Positions 17,022 to 27,500 of a DNA stretch of 64,000 nucleotides are shown here, one piece after another (the stretch's first letter is position 1; each line of letters opens with the position of its first letter). A model generated the notes under the pieces. The model was not told where the DNA came from, did no database searches, and worked only from the letters and a program-made list of their open reading frames with translations. The translations under genes were made by a program, and so were the position numbers. Source of the DNA: Lentzea alba (GTDB lineage: Bacteria > Actinomycetota > Actinomycetes > Mycobacteriales > Pseudonocardiaceae); NCBI RefSeq assembly GCF_011067745.1, contig NZ_JAAMPJ010000015.1, forward strand, positions 92,281-156,280, given 5' to 3'.

Positions 17022-17077
17022 CAATTTGGCCCGGAAGGTACGATCTGGCAAATTGATTCCTTGGATCGTCACGATCC
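17022..17077. promoter_or_regulatory. Inverted repeats between the LysR gene and the catabolic operon
   Basis: CAATTTGGC (17022-17030) and GGCAAATTG (17047-17055) form a spaced inverted repeat (8 of 9). GGATCGTCACGATCC (17063-17077) is a perfect palindrome with a one-base centre. The spacing and position in the divergent promoter region fit LysR recognition and activation sites. Confidence 0.5.
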
Positions 17078-17123
17078 ATCGCGCAGATACTCGTCAGGCC
17101 CGACTCCGCACTTGGGGTGCTTT

Positions 17124-18059
17124 GTGAATCTGGCAAGCCTCGACCTCAACCTGGTCGTCGCCCTGCGTGCCCTCCTGGAGGAGCGCAACGTCACCAAGGC
17201 GGGACGACGCATCGGGCTCAGCCAGCCCGCCATGAGCGCCGCGCTGGCCCGGCTGCGACACCATTTCGACGACGACCTGCTCGTCAGGGTCGGCGCACAC
17301 TACGAACTGACCACTCTCGGCCTGGCGCTCCTCGCCCGCACCGCCACCGCCTGTGACCTGCTGGAGCGCGTCTTCGCCAGCCAGGTTGACTTCGACCCCG
17401 CCCGCGAGGAACACGAGTTCACCCTGGTCGCCTCCGACTACGCGGTGGCCGTGTTCGGCGCCGAACTCGCCCGGACGATCCATGCCGAGGCGCCAGGCAT
17501 CCGGCTCCGGTTCAAACAGGCGTCGACGGAGATCATCGAGGACACCGCGACGCTGCTGAGCAGCGTCGACGGGTTGCTGATGCCACACGGCATCATCCGT
17601 GGCTTCCCCGCGGTCGATCTCTACCGGGACAGCTGGGTCTACCTCGTCGCCGACGACAACCCCGATGTCGGTGAGGAACTCACCCTCGACGACCTGGCCC
17701 GGCTGCCGTGGGTGACGTACCAGCGCACCTACGACGCGCCCGCCGCTCGCCAGATCGGCATGCTCGGCATCGAGCCGCGCGTGGAGGTCTCCGTCGACAG
17801 CTTCGGGTTGATGCCTCAACTGGTCGCGGGTACCCGCCGGGTGGCCCTCGTCCAGCGACGTCTCGCCGAGCAGTTGGGCGGGCTCGTCCCGGTCCGCGTC
17901 ATGGAACCGCCCTACGACGCCGTACCACTCCAAGAAGCCCTGTGGTGGCACCCCGTGCACACGCACGACGCGGCGCATATCTGGCTGCGTGAGACGGCGG
18001 CCAGGGTCGGCGAGGCCGTCAAGGACGATCGGCCAGCGGTCTCCAGTTCGCCGATCTGA
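17124..18059 (+). CDS. LysR-family transcriptional regulator of the catabolic operon
   Basis: The 311-residue protein has a winged HTH at residues 1-60 (LNLVVALRALLEERNVTKAG, then LSQPAMSAALARLRHHFDDD) and a periplasmic-binding-like effector domain. The DDDLLVR and VLLxP-like patterns resemble NodD/LinR/NagR-type regulators of aromatic degradation. The GTG at 17124 is preferred because the family consensus FxNLxxLDLNLL starts there. It is divergent from the FAH-led operon and probably activates it when an aromatic ligand binds. It converges with a LacI-family gene, with only four bases between stops. Confidence 0.85.
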   Translation: MNLASLDLNLVVALRALLEERNVTKAGRRIGLSQPAMSAALARLRHHFDDDLLVRVGAHYELTTLGLALLARTATACDLLERVFASQVDFDPAREEHEFTLVASDYAVAVFGAELARTIHAEAPGIRLRFKQASTEIIEDTATLLSSVDGLLMPHGIIRGFPAVDLYRDSWVYLVADDNPDVGEELTLDDLARLPWVTYQRTYDAPAARQIGMLGIEPRVEVSVDSFGLMPQLVAGTRRVALVQRRLAEQLGGLVPVRVMEPPYDAVPLQEALWWHPVHTHDAAHIWLRETAARVGEAVKDDRPAVSSSPI

Positions 18060-18063
18060 CAGC

Positions 18064-19134
18064 TCATCGACGGGGTGTGCTGTCCCGCAGGACGACGTTC
18101 GTGGAGATGGGTACGACCCGCGAGACGTCGTCGTTGGAGAGCGCGAGTTCCATCGCGCAGAGGCCGACCTGCCGCAGAGGTACGGCCACGGAGGTCAGCG
18201 CCGGAACGACGTCCACCGCTGGGCCGATGTCGCCGAAGCCGGCGACGGCGATGTCCCGGCCGGGGACCAGCCCGGCGTCGCGGAAGGCGGTCATCACACC
18301 GATCGCCATGACGTCGTTGGCGGCAATGACGAGTTCCGTGTCGCCGAGGCCCTGCCGGACGAGTTCGCGGCCGGCGGCAAGACCGCCGCGGCGGCTGAAC
18401 TCGGCTTCGACCACGAGCCGTGCCTCGACGCCGATGCCGAACTCGCGAAGGCCATCCACGAAGCCTTCGCACCGGTCGCGGGACGTCCTGAGCGCGGCAG
18501 ACGCGCGGACGACCGCGAATCGCCGGTAGCCCAGCCCCACCAGCTCGCGGGCAAGCTGCCGCGCTCCTCCGTAGTTGTCGATGCTGACGGTGCAGAACGG
18601 CAGGTCGTACTGGCTTATCAGGACGACGCTTCCGCCCGCCCTCCGGTAGGCGTCGAGTTCCTCGATGAGGGCGGCGCGGGTATCGGTGCCATCGATGCGG
18701 CTGCCGGTGAGGATGATGGCGCGGGGCCGCATGCCGCGCAGCGTCCTGACGATCTGGAGCTCTCGTTCGGGGGAGCGGTCCGCGACCGCCATGGTCACGA
18801 TGAGTCCGGCGGCCTCCGCCGCCTGCGTCGCCCCGCCCGCGACGGTGGAGAAGTACGGGTCGTCGACGCCGCTGACGACCAGCGCGGCGGTGTTCGTCGT
18901 CCCTCTCGCGATCGCCTGCGCGGACAGGTGCGGCGTGTAGTCCAGTTCGGCGGCCGCGGCGAGCACCTGGGCGACGTTCTCCTGGCGGACGTTGCGGATG
19001 CTGCCGTTGAGCACGCGCGACGCCGTTGCCTGTGAGACGCCCGCCGTTCGTGCTACATCGTGCAGGGTCGCCTGGCGCTGTGCGGCCGCGGCACCCTCGT
19101 GCTGCTGCGGAGGCGCAGCCGACCCGTCTTCCAT
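18064..19134 (-). CDS. LacI-family transcriptional regulator
   Basis: A 356-residue repressor. A 20-residue Ala/Gln-rich lead precedes the HTH TLHDVARTAGVSQATASRVL and the hinge helix NVRQENVAQVLAAAAELDYT. The sugar-binding domain follows (ALVVSGVDDPYFSTVAGGAT ... SIDNYGGARQLARELVGLGY ... VIAANDVMAIGVMTAFRDAG). I chose the ATG at 19134, not the upstream start, because the HTH normally lies within 30 residues of the N-terminus. It is divergent from a second LacI gene (about 35-40% alike by eye in the effector domain). The candidate operator in between may serve both. Confidence 0.87.
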   Translation of the reverse strand: MEDGSAAPPQQHEGAAAAQRQATLHDVARTAGVSQATASRVLNGSIRNVRQENVAQVLAAAAELDYTPHLSAQAIARGTTNTAALVVSGVDDPYFSTVAGGATQAAEAAGLIVTMAVADRSPERELQIVRTLRGMRPRAIILTGSRIDGTDTRAALIEELDAYRRAGGSVVLISQYDLPFCTVSIDNYGGARQLARELVGLGYRRFAVVRASAALRTSRDRCEGFVDGLREFGIGVEARLVVEAEFSRRGGLAAGRELVRQGLGDTELVIAANDVMAIGVMTAFRDAGLVPGRDIAVAGFGDIGPAVDVVPALTSVAVPLRQVGLCAMELALSNDDVSRVVPISTNVVLRDSTPRR

Positions 19135-19227
19135 ACCCGAATTGTGCACCGGAGTCCCACAACTCCCTGGCAACGGAGGGTTGACCACGGGAGCGCCCCT
19201 CATTGAGCGAACTGCCCCGCTCGTAAC

Positions 19228-19241
19228 GGAATACGATTTCC
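19228..19241. promoter_or_regulatory. Candidate LacI operator, site 1
   Basis: GGAATACGATTTCC is an imperfect inverted repeat (GGAA/TTCC arms) in the 184-bp space between the two divergent LacI genes. An almost identical site lies at 20480, ahead of the beta-helix gene, which supports autoregulation plus target control. Confidence 0.5.
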
Positions 19242-19318
19242 CAGCAGCGGTCCACCGTGGACATCTTCCGATACCGTCGACTGCGGCGCGTTCGTGGTAC
19301 GGGAGGGATTACTGCACT

Positions 19319-20353
19319 GTGCCCCATCCAGCCAGACCGACCGTCACCCTGCGCGAGGTGGCGGCGGCCGCCGGTGTGTCGGTCGCGACCGCGTCGCGAG
19401 TCCTGGGCGGCAGTTCTCGGACTGTTGCGCCGGAGTATCGGCGGCGGGTCCTCGCCGTCGCGGCCGAGCTGCGTTACACCGCGGACGCCTCGGCCCGGTC
19501 GATGCGCCGCGCGAACGACTCGATCGCGGTCGTCGCCGACGACCTCACCACCCCGTCGATCGGGATCGCCGTCGCGGCGATGGAACGGCAGGCGCGCGAC
19601 ACCGGCGCGTTCGTCACCGTCTCGTCGACCCACGGCGCCGTTGAGCGCCAGTTCGAAACCGTGCGGTTGCAGCGTGCACTGCGGCCGCGGGCGCTCATCC
19701 TGACCTCGAGCCGCGTCGAGGCGAACGCCCTGGAGGGGCGCCTGCTCGGCGAGTTGCTCGGCTACGAACGCGAGGGCGGCAGGGTGGTGATCGTCGGTGA
19801 CACCGACATGCCGTTCAGCTCCATCAGCTTCGACAACCGCGACTCCGCCAAGGAGCTCGCCGCCCATGTCGCCGGGTCGGGACACCGGCACGTGACGATC
19901 CTCGCGGGTGCGCGTGGGACGGGGAACGTCGCCGCCCGTACGTCGGGCTTCGTGGAGGGGCTTCGCCACGGCGGTGTCGACGGGCGGCACATCCGCATCT
20001 CGCACTGCGCGGTGAGTCGCCAAGGCGGCTTCGACGCGACGCGGCGGCTGCTCGCCAAGGGACTGGCGAGCACCGACGCGATCCTCGCCGCCAACGACAC
20101 CATCGCCATCGGTGCGATGTCCGCCCTCCGGGCTGCCGGCATGGCGGTTCCAGCCGACGTCTCGGTGACCGGCTTCGACGACATCGAGCTCGCGACCGAC
20201 GTGACACCGCGGCTGACAACCGTGTCGTTGCCGCTGGCGCGGGCAGGAGCCGAGGCGATCCGCCTCGCCCTTGCGGCTCACCCGGAAGTCGAGCACCTGA
20301 CGATGCGCGGGCAGGTCGTTGTGCGCGACAGCACGGCGATCCGCGCCGGCTGA
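19319..20353 (+). CDS. LacI-family transcriptional regulator
   Basis: The 344-residue repressor has an HTH at residues 10-30 (VTLREVAAAAGVSVATASRV), the hinge YRRRVLAVAAELRY and a sugar-binding domain ending ELATDVTPRLTTVSLPLARA and VVVRDST. The GTG at 19319 has GGAGGG 11 bases upstream. It is the first gene ahead of the beta-helix, SGNH hydrolase, GH3 and ABC importer genes, so it is the obvious local regulator. The paired GGAATACGWTTTCC sites at 19228 and 20480 are its likely operators. Confidence 0.87.
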   Translation: MPHPARPTVTLREVAAAAGVSVATASRVLGGSSRTVAPEYRRRVLAVAAELRYTADASARSMRRANDSIAVVADDLTTPSIGIAVAAMERQARDTGAFVTVSSTHGAVERQFETVRLQRALRPRALILTSSRVEANALEGRLLGELLGYEREGGRVVIVGDTDMPFSSISFDNRDSAKELAAHVAGSGHRHVTILAGARGTGNVAARTSGFVEGLRHGGVDGRHIRISHCAVSRQGGFDATRRLLAKGLASTDAILAANDTIAIGAMSALRAAGMAVPADVSVTGFDDIELATDVTPRLTTVSLPLARAGAEAIRLALAAHPEVEHLTMRGQVVVRDSTAIRAG

Positions 20354-20479
20354 CCTCAGCCGTTCGCTCCGCAGCCATCGCTGACGGCCAGTTCGTCCAC
20401 GGGCGCACCGATGTCACCTCGTTGACGCATTCAGCTGCCTGAACCTTGACGCGCTCAGCCGAACACTGCTTTTCTTCGC

Positions 20480-20493
20480 GGAATACGTTTTCC
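20480..20493. promoter_or_regulatory. Candidate LacI operator, site 2
   Basis: GGAATACGTTTTCC, extended by CGC/GCG on both sides to a 21-base near-palindrome (20477-20497), lies 120 bases upstream of the beta-helix gene. It matches site 1 at 13 of 14 positions. Confidence 0.5.
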
Positions 20494-20612
20494 CGCGAGG
20501 CCGCGCGTGCTCCCGGTGCGTCCTCGCCTGGACGTGAGCCGCCGCGCCCTGAGCCGTCAGTCAGGTTCGCCGCTTGAGGCGAACACAACCACCACGACGA
20601 GAAGAGGCATCA

Positions 20613-22886
20613 GTGATCGCTCACCGTCGAAGCGCGCCGGGAGCGCTCGCCAGCGCGTTATGCGCGTTGGCAGCTGTTTTCCTCTCGATCGCACTCGTCC
20701 CAGCGGGGACCGCCAACGCCGCGAGCTCCACGTACTACGTCAGTGCGACCGGCAACGACACCAACGCCGGGACCAGCAGCGAAGCGCCCTGGCGCACGTT
20801 GGGCAAGGTGAACTCGACGAGCTTCCAGCCCGGCGACACCATTCGCTTCCACGCGGGGGACAGCTGGGTCGGGCAGTTGTGGCCGAAGGGGTCCGGCGCT
20901 GACGGCGCACCGATCGTCATCGACCGCTACGGAGATGGCGCCAAGCCGAAGCTCGTCGGCCAGGGTGCCGTCGGCGAGGTGGTGCGGCTGTTCAACCAGG
21001 AGTACTGGGAGATCCGCAACCTCGACGTGTCGAACGCGAAGCCCGCCACGGGGACGCCCGGTGCGAACCTCGGTGACTTCCGCGGCATCGGCGTGCACGG
21101 CGACAACGGCCGGACCCTGCGTCACTTCGTGGTCGATTCGGTCGACGTGCACGACGTGACGGGCGAGGTCAAGTGGATCGGCGGCGACCCGGCGAACAAC
21201 TCGCCCGGCGTCACCTGGAAAACCGGCTGGGACCGATCCAAGAACACCGGCGGCATCGTCTTCACCACCACCGTCCCCAACATCGCCGCGCCCGGCAATC
21301 CGACTGTGCTCACCGGTATCACCGTGCAGAACTCCACGATCAAGAACACCTCGTTCGCGGGCGTCACGGTGAAGCAGTACACCGGTGACGCGCCGGGAGC
21401 CGTCCGGACGGGCTGGGGCACCCGTCGAACGGCCGACGACGTCCTCTTCAAGCCGCACACCAACGTCACGATCCGCGGCAACTACATCACGCAGGCGAAC
21501 ACGGCCTTCGGCGGCAACGGCGTCTACCTCACCAACGTCCGGGACGGGCTCGTCGAACGCAACGTGATCGATCGGGTCGGCGTGTCCGGTATCGAGACCT
21601 ACTACGCAGACCGCGTCACCGTCCAGCACAACGAGGTCATGGGGACCCACCACGCCCAGGGCAGTGCCGACGCGAACGGCCTCGATCCCGACGTCGGCAC
21701 CACCAACCAGCTGTTCCAGTACAACTACCTGCACGACAACGGCGACGGCATCCTGCTCTGCGGGTGCGGCACGCCCAAGTTCGGCAGCGCGGTGATCCGC
21801 TACAACGTCGTGACCGGCAGCAAGCGGTGGAACCTGCACATGTGGCAAGAGGCAGGCACGGTGGCGTCCATCTACAACAACACCTTCTACAGCACCGACG
21901 CGCCGAACATGGTGAGCGGCAACAACTCCGGCAGGGCCACGCTGACCAACAACCTGTTCGTGTCCGGCCGGTCCGCCTCGTTCCTGCAGCAGTCGAGTCT
22001 CACCTACAGCAACAACGGGTACTCGTCGAACCTCACGACCCGGCCCTCGTCGGACTCGAGGCGCGTCGTCGGTGACCCGAAGTTCGTGAATCCCGCCGTC
22101 AGGGGACCCTACGGCGACGAGAACGGGCCGAGGCTCGACACGGCGGCGAACTTCGCGCTCCAGAACGGATCGGTGTTCGTCGACGCCGGCGCCACCGTCA
22201 CCGGCAGCGGCGGTCGCGACTTCGCCGGAACGCCCGTGCCGAGCGGGAGCCGGCCGGACATCGGCGCGTTCGAACGCGGCGGAGCGGCGCCTGGTATCTC
22301 GTTCGAGGAGTCGTTCGACGGCCTGGCCACCGGCCTGCTCGCCAACGGCACGAACGGGTGGCGGGTCATCTCGACCGGGAACGAGGTTCGCGTGGTGGAC
22401 ACGCCTTCCGCGACCGACAAGAGCATCCGGCTCAACCGCACGACCGACGGCGGCGGCACCGACGGGACCAACCTCGCCCGGATCTTCGACACCCCTTTGC
22501 AGGGCACGGTCACGATCGAGGCGCAGGTGATGCGCAACGACACACAAGCGGGCTGGTTCGGGTTGCCCTACGTGTACAACTCCAGCGGCATTCAGGCAGT
22601 CAGCGTCGCGTTCGCACGCGGCGAGATCCTCGCGTACGAGGGCGGTACGAGCCGTGTGATCGGCACATACGCCTCCGGCCAGTGGTATCGGATCACGCTC
22701 ACTGTGGACACGGTGAACCAGCGCTTCGACCTGGACATCGACGGCCGCCGGGTGCTGACCGACGCCGCGTTCCGCACCTCGATGCCGGGGATCGGGAAGA
22801 TCGCGTGGTACGCGAACGCGGCAGAGCGCGGGGCGGTGCACGTCGACGACGTGCGGATCTCGGGCGGTCCCGCGGCCACCAACTGA
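20613..22886 (+). CDS. Secreted right-handed parallel beta-helix protein (probable polysaccharide-active enzyme)
   Basis: The 757-residue secreted protein has a signal peptide at 1-35 ending in AGTANAA. The mature start STYYVSATGNDTNAGTSSEA is typical of beta-helix lyases and hydrolases. Repeated short N-rich strands follow (VTIRGNYITQ, DGLVERNVIDRV, RVTVQHNEVM, NQLFQYNYLHDNGDGI), then DIGAFE closes the helix domain. A C-terminal sandwich of about 170 residues (from FEESFDGLATG) ends AVHVDDVRISGG and is similar in fold to laminin-G/CBM-like domains. The GTG at 20613 follows GAAGAGG. Catalysis on a pectin-like substrate is inferred from fold and neighbours. I cannot assign a PL or GH family. 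Confidence 0.8.
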   Translation: MIAHRRSAPGALASALCALAAVFLSIALVPAGTANAASSTYYVSATGNDTNAGTSSEAPWRTLGKVNSTSFQPGDTIRFHAGDSWVGQLWPKGSGADGAPIVIDRYGDGAKPKLVGQGAVGEVVRLFNQEYWEIRNLDVSNAKPATGTPGANLGDFRGIGVHGDNGRTLRHFVVDSVDVHDVTGEVKWIGGDPANNSPGVTWKTGWDRSKNTGGIVFTTTVPNIAAPGNPTVLTGITVQNSTIKNTSFAGVTVKQYTGDAPGAVRTGWGTRRTADDVLFKPHTNVTIRGNYITQANTAFGGNGVYLTNVRDGLVERNVIDRVGVSGIETYYADRVTVQHNEVMGTHHAQGSADANGLDPDVGTTNQLFQYNYLHDNGDGILLCGCGTPKFGSAVIRYNVVTGSKRWNLHMWQEAGTVASIYNNTFYSTDAPNMVSGNNSGRATLTNNLFVSGRSASFLQQSSLTYSNNGYSSNLTTRPSSDSRRVVGDPKFVNPAVRGPYGDENGPRLDTAANFALQNGSVFVDAGATVTGSGGRDFAGTPVPSGSRPDIGAFERGGAAPGISFEESFDGLATGLLANGTNGWRVISTGNEVRVVDTPSATDKSIRLNRTTDGGGTDGTNLARIFDTPLQGTVTIEAQVMRNDTQAGWFGLPYVYNSSGIQAVSVAFARGEILAYEGGTSRVIGTYASGQWYRITLTVDTVNQRFDLDIDGRRVLTDAAFRTSMPGIGKIAWYANAAERGAVHVDDVRISGGPAATN

Positions 22887-22901
22887 CGTTGTGAGGCCAA
22901 T

Positions 22902-22937
22902 GCGGCTCTGCCGGGTCCGCCCGACCGGCGGAGCCGC
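22902..22937 (+). terminator. Hairpin between the beta-helix and SGNH genes
   Basis: GCGGCTC (22902-22908) pairs with GAGCCGC (22931-22937). The stem continues inward as GCCGG/CCGGC after one mismatch. It lies 15 bases past the beta-helix stop, so it may attenuate read-through to the next gene. Confidence 0.45.
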
Positions 22938-22977
22938 CCGTGCTTCCGATCGCTGCTGCTACTCGAAGGGAATCCAC

Positions 22978-24333
22978 ATGCATCCCGGCCAACGGCGAAC
23001 CCGCCGATTTCTCCGGCCCGCGGCCGTCGCCGCCATGGTGGCGGCAGCGGTCCTCGTCGTCCCCACGGCGCAGGCAGCCGCTGGCGTTCTCATCGACGAG
23101 ACGTTCAGCGCCCAGACGACTCCGGCCAACTTCGGTTTTCCCGCTGGCGCCGCGGTGAGCGGCGGCGTCCTGAACGTCACCAAGGGGATGGGCAACTACA
23201 CCACCTCGGTCAAGGCGTTCGATGGAGCCGTCGCGGGGGAGCGCACCCTCGACCTGACGTTCGACTGGAAGACAGCGGTCGCCGCCGGCGGACAGAAGAC
23301 GGGCATCGAACTACGTGACAGTCAAGGAAATCTCGTGTTCGCACTCGCCGCCACCGCCACCGAACTCCGGTACGGCCTGACCGGCCCGGTGTCCGACTCG
23401 GCGTCCGCGCCGGACTCGCTCAACCCGGCGTGGACCAGGATCGCCTACAACCGCGCCAAGTGGTACACGGTGAACCTGCACCTCGACTTCACGCTGCAGC
23501 GAGTGCAGTACACGATCGCCACCAAGGAGACCGCTGCGACGGTCATGGCTTCCGGCACGGCGAGCATCACCGGTAAGGACCTCGCGAAGCTCGTCGCCTG
23601 CAACTACTACGGAACCGGCGTGCAGTCCCTCGACAACTTCCGCCTCACCGCACCAGCGAATGCGGCGAACGGGCGGCTGAAGGGCAAGACGGTGTACGCG
23701 TTCGGCGACAGCATCGTCGCCGGCCACACCTACTCGCGCAGCTTCGTGAACCTCACGGCCGAGCGCGAGCTCATGAACCTCAAGAAGTACGCCGTGAACG
23801 GCGCGGCGATCGGCCCCGTCGGCGCCTCCGGGGGCCAGATCCTCACGCAGGTGCGAAACGCCGCCTCACAGTCGCCCGACCACGTGGTGTTCGACGGCGG
23901 CACCAACGACGCCGAACTCATCCACAACAACCGGTACGAAGTCGGCACGATGGCGGCCGGCTTCGATCCCGCCACCTTCGACAGGTCCACCTACGCGGGG
24001 TCGCTCGAGACCACCATCCACACGATGCGGGCCAAGTGGCCGGCCGCGCGGATCGCGCACGTCACCGCGCACAAGCTCGGCTCCCGCGACTGGAACACGC
24101 AGCTCGCCATCCGCTCGGTGACGCAGCGGATCTGCGCCAAGTGGGGCGTCACGGTCGCAGACGTCTTCGGTGACTCCACTTTGGACACCCGCAACGACGG
24201 CCAGCGGGTGGCCTACACGTTCAACGGCCTGGCCAACGGTTACCCCGGAACCGGAGGAACCGGGACACATCCGAACATCGCCGGAATGAACTTCTACATT
24301 CCGGTGCTCACCGCCGCACTGACCGCGCCATGA
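22978..24333 (+). CDS. Secreted SGNH/GDSL hydrolase with N-terminal beta-sandwich
   Basis: A 451-residue secreted esterase. The signal peptide is about residues 1-35. A beta-sandwich domain covers about 36-225 (GVLIDETFSAQTTPANFGFP to SLDNFRLTAP). The catalytic domain has block I VYAFGDSIVAGHTY (Ser), a block III-like VFDGGTNDAEL and block V GTHPNIAGMNFY (Asp and His). SGNH enzymes of such loci remove acetyl or other ester groups from plant polysaccharides, and rhamnogalacturonan acetylesterase is one option. GAAGGG precedes the ATG. The gene lies between the beta-helix and GH3 genes on the same strand. Confidence 0.85.
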   Translation: MHPGQRRTRRFLRPAAVAAMVAAAVLVVPTAQAAAGVLIDETFSAQTTPANFGFPAGAAVSGGVLNVTKGMGNYTTSVKAFDGAVAGERTLDLTFDWKTAVAAGGQKTGIELRDSQGNLVFALAATATELRYGLTGPVSDSASAPDSLNPAWTRIAYNRAKWYTVNLHLDFTLQRVQYTIATKETAATVMASGTASITGKDLAKLVACNYYGTGVQSLDNFRLTAPANAANGRLKGKTVYAFGDSIVAGHTYSRSFVNLTAERELMNLKKYAVNGAAIGPVGASGGQILTQVRNAASQSPDHVVFDGGTNDAELIHNNRYEVGTMAAGFDPATFDRSTYAGSLETTIHTMRAKWPAARIAHVTAHKLGSRDWNTQLAIRSVTQRICAKWGVTVADVFGDSTLDTRNDGQRVAYTFNGLANGYPGTGGTGTHPNIAGMNFYIPVLTAALTAP

Positions 24334-24568
24334 ATGTGGGGCCAGAACTTGCCTCGAATATCGACGTGTTCGACATTCGACGAGTATCGGATCACGGCTG
24401 GACAGCAGAAGGTGCGGTGCGTGTTGACCGTCATTTGACCGGCCCTCTTGAATGACCTTTGAATTGCTCGAATCTTTCGCGACAGCGCAACCTGCGTCTG
24501 CGCGACGAGCCCGGCTACGACCATGCGACACACGTGCTTGGACTCGATTGGCAGCGGAGGAACTCGGC

Positions 24569-27500
24569 ATGGCGGCGCACGACGCGGCAAGCGGTGAAGG
24601 CTCGGTCTGGTCAGCGGAGCTGAACCGGCGCCAGTTCTTGGGTGGCGTGGTGCTCGGCGCGGGGGCGGTCGTGGCGGCGCAGCTACCGCTCACCCGCGTG
24701 GCCGCCGCCGAGGTACCGGTCGTGCTGAACCCGGCGGCGCTGAGACCGGACGTGCGGATCCGCGAGCTGATCGCCGCGTTGACGCTGGACGAGAAGGTGG
24801 GCTTGCTGCACCAGTTCAGCGTCGCCATCATCCGCCTCGGGATCCCGCAGTTCCGCGCTGGAACCGAGGGGCTGCACGGGTTGTCCTGGCTGGGCTACGC
24901 CACTGTTTTCCCGCAGAACACGGGACTGGCGATGACCTGGAACCCGGCGCTCATGCAGAAGGTGGGCGACGTCATCGGGCGGGAGGCGCGCGCGTACAAC
25001 AGTGTCGATGCCCGGTTCAACGGCATTGACATCTGGGGACCGGTCGTCGATCTCGCGCGTGATCCGCGCAGCGGGCGCGCCTCGGAGAGCATGGGCGAGT
25101 CCGTCACGCTGGCCGCCACCTTGTCGACGGCGATGGCGCGGGGAATGAAGGGGAACGACCCCTTCTACTACCAGAGCATCCCGACGCTCAAGCACATCGC
25201 GGCCTACGGTCAGGAGGCTTCGCGCACCTCGTACTCGGCCAACGCGACGCCGCGGAACCTGCACGAGTACTACTTGCGCGTCTTCCGGATGGGCATCGAG
25301 TCAGGCGCCGCGAACGGGATGATGACCTCCTACAACCTCGTCAACGGCAAGCCCACGATGGTGTTCCCCGAGATGATGTCCACCGTCTACGAGGACTGGG
25401 TTCCCGGCGGCTACGGGAACTGCGCCTACTTCAACGTCACCGACGCCGGGTCGCCCGGCAACCTGACCTTCTCGAACGGCTACTACCCCAACAGCGAGGT
25501 GGGGCAGGCGGCCGCGATGGCCGACTCGATCAAGAACGGTGTCGCCGTCATGACGCCGAGTGACACCGACACGCCCAGTACGCGGCGTCCGATCTACGAG
25601 GCGCTGGCCCGCGGCATGCTGACCGGCGCGGACATCGACAGGGCGGTCTTCGGCGTCCTGATGGTGCGCCTGCACGCCGGTGACCTCGACGCCGAGCCGG
25701 CCAACCCGTTCAAGCGGCTGAACAAGCGCAACGCCTTGACGACGCCTGCGCACAGCGCCGTGGCGGCACAAGCCGCACGGGAGCAGGTCGTGCTGCTGAA
25801 GAACACCGGCCACATCCTGCCGCTGGACAAGTCGCTGTCGCGGCTGGCGCTCGTGGGCCCGCTCGCGGATGAGAACTCCACCGACTTCTACGCCGGCAGC
25901 TATCCGTACACGACCTTCATCAAGGACGAGGTCGCGGCGAAGCTGAAGGGTGGCGTGAACGCGCTCGCCTTCACCCGCGGCCTCAACGTGGTCGGCCTGC
26001 AGGTCGTCAACGGCACCGGTACGCCCGACGGCAAGTTCCTGACCACCGGCGACACCCCGAACGCGTCCCTGACCGGATCGGCCACCTCCTCCGACGATCC
26101 GCTGGCCCAGTTCTACGACTACGACTACGGGTACAACAACCATCTGCTGCGTTCGGTCGCCCATGATCGCTACCTCGCGGCGCGGGGCGCCGGCAACACG
26201 GTGGTGGCCGATGCCGGCCCGCCCGGCTACGAAAGTCCCGACCGTTCCAGCCAGCAGTGGACGACAGACCAGAATCTCGGGATCGTCGGCCAGTCGGGGA
26301 ACACGGTGTCGCTGCGCTTCGCGAAGAGTTCCGGCATCGTCAGCCCGACGGCGAACCCCAACGTGTTCGTGAACGCCAGTGCGCCGTACATGGTGCGGCA
26401 CGACGGCTCGGCATCCAGCCCCAACCAGCAGTTCCAGCTCGTCACCGTCAAGGACGGCATCGCCGACGCGGTCGCCAGGGCGTCCTCGGCTCCGGTCGCG
26501 GTCGTGGCCGTCGGCGACCAGCCACATCTGACCTCGCGTGAGACGCAGGACCGGCTCACCAGCCCGCCCGACATCAAGCTGCCGCCCCACCAGCAGCAGC
26601 TCGTCGACGCGGTTGCCGCCGCCAACGCGAACACGGTCGTGGTGGTCGTCGGCAGCTACCCGTTCGACCTGCGCACCATTGCGGCGAACCCGAACGTGAA
26701 GGGAATCGTCTACACCAGCCATGCCGGCCAGGAGCTCGGCTCGGCAGTCGCCGACGTGCTCTTCGGCGACTACGCCCCGGCTGGCCGGCTCAACCAGACC
26801 TGGTATCCCGGCCTCGACGCGCTGCCGACGATCTCTGACTACGACATCATCAAAGGCAGGCGCACCTACGAATACTACGACGGCGATGTCCTCTACCCCT
26901 TCGGGTATGGACTGACCTACACGTCTTTCCGCTACCGCAACCTGACCGTGAGCCCGGCCTCGTCGCGCAACACCCGCGACCCGGACGTCTCGGTGGGACT
27001 CACGGTGACCAACACCGGAGCAGTGGCCAGCGATGACGTCGTGCAGGTGTACGCCAGGTACCGCCCCAGTGCCGAGTCGCGCGTCGAACACCCGAAGAAG
27101 CAACTCATCGGCTTCCAACGGATCCATCTCGCACCAGGCCGGTCCCAGCGCGTCACCATCGTCGCCAAGCTGTCCTGCCTCGCGATCCGGGACGTGTCAC
27201 GCAGCCGCTTCTTCGTGGAACCCGGTAGCTACACGATCAGCGCCGGCCGCTCGTCGGCCGACGCGGACCAGCTGGTGTCCCGCACCCTGACCGTGACCGG
27301 TGACCCGATCCCGGCACGCGACCTGAGCCGCGCCACGCCGGCCGGCGACTTCGACGACTACTCGTTCACGAGCCGGACGCCGACCGGGCTGCAAGCCGAC
27401 GTGGTACCGACATCGGTCAGCGAGGACGACACTTACGGCATCCTGGTCAGGACGGCAGGAGCTTGGGTCAAGTACGCCGACGTCAGCGTCGGACGGCGTT

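Noticed and set aside
17912-20296. Leftward frame of 794 codons
   Set aside because: It crosses three genes on both strands, and the translation shows only arginine-rich noise.
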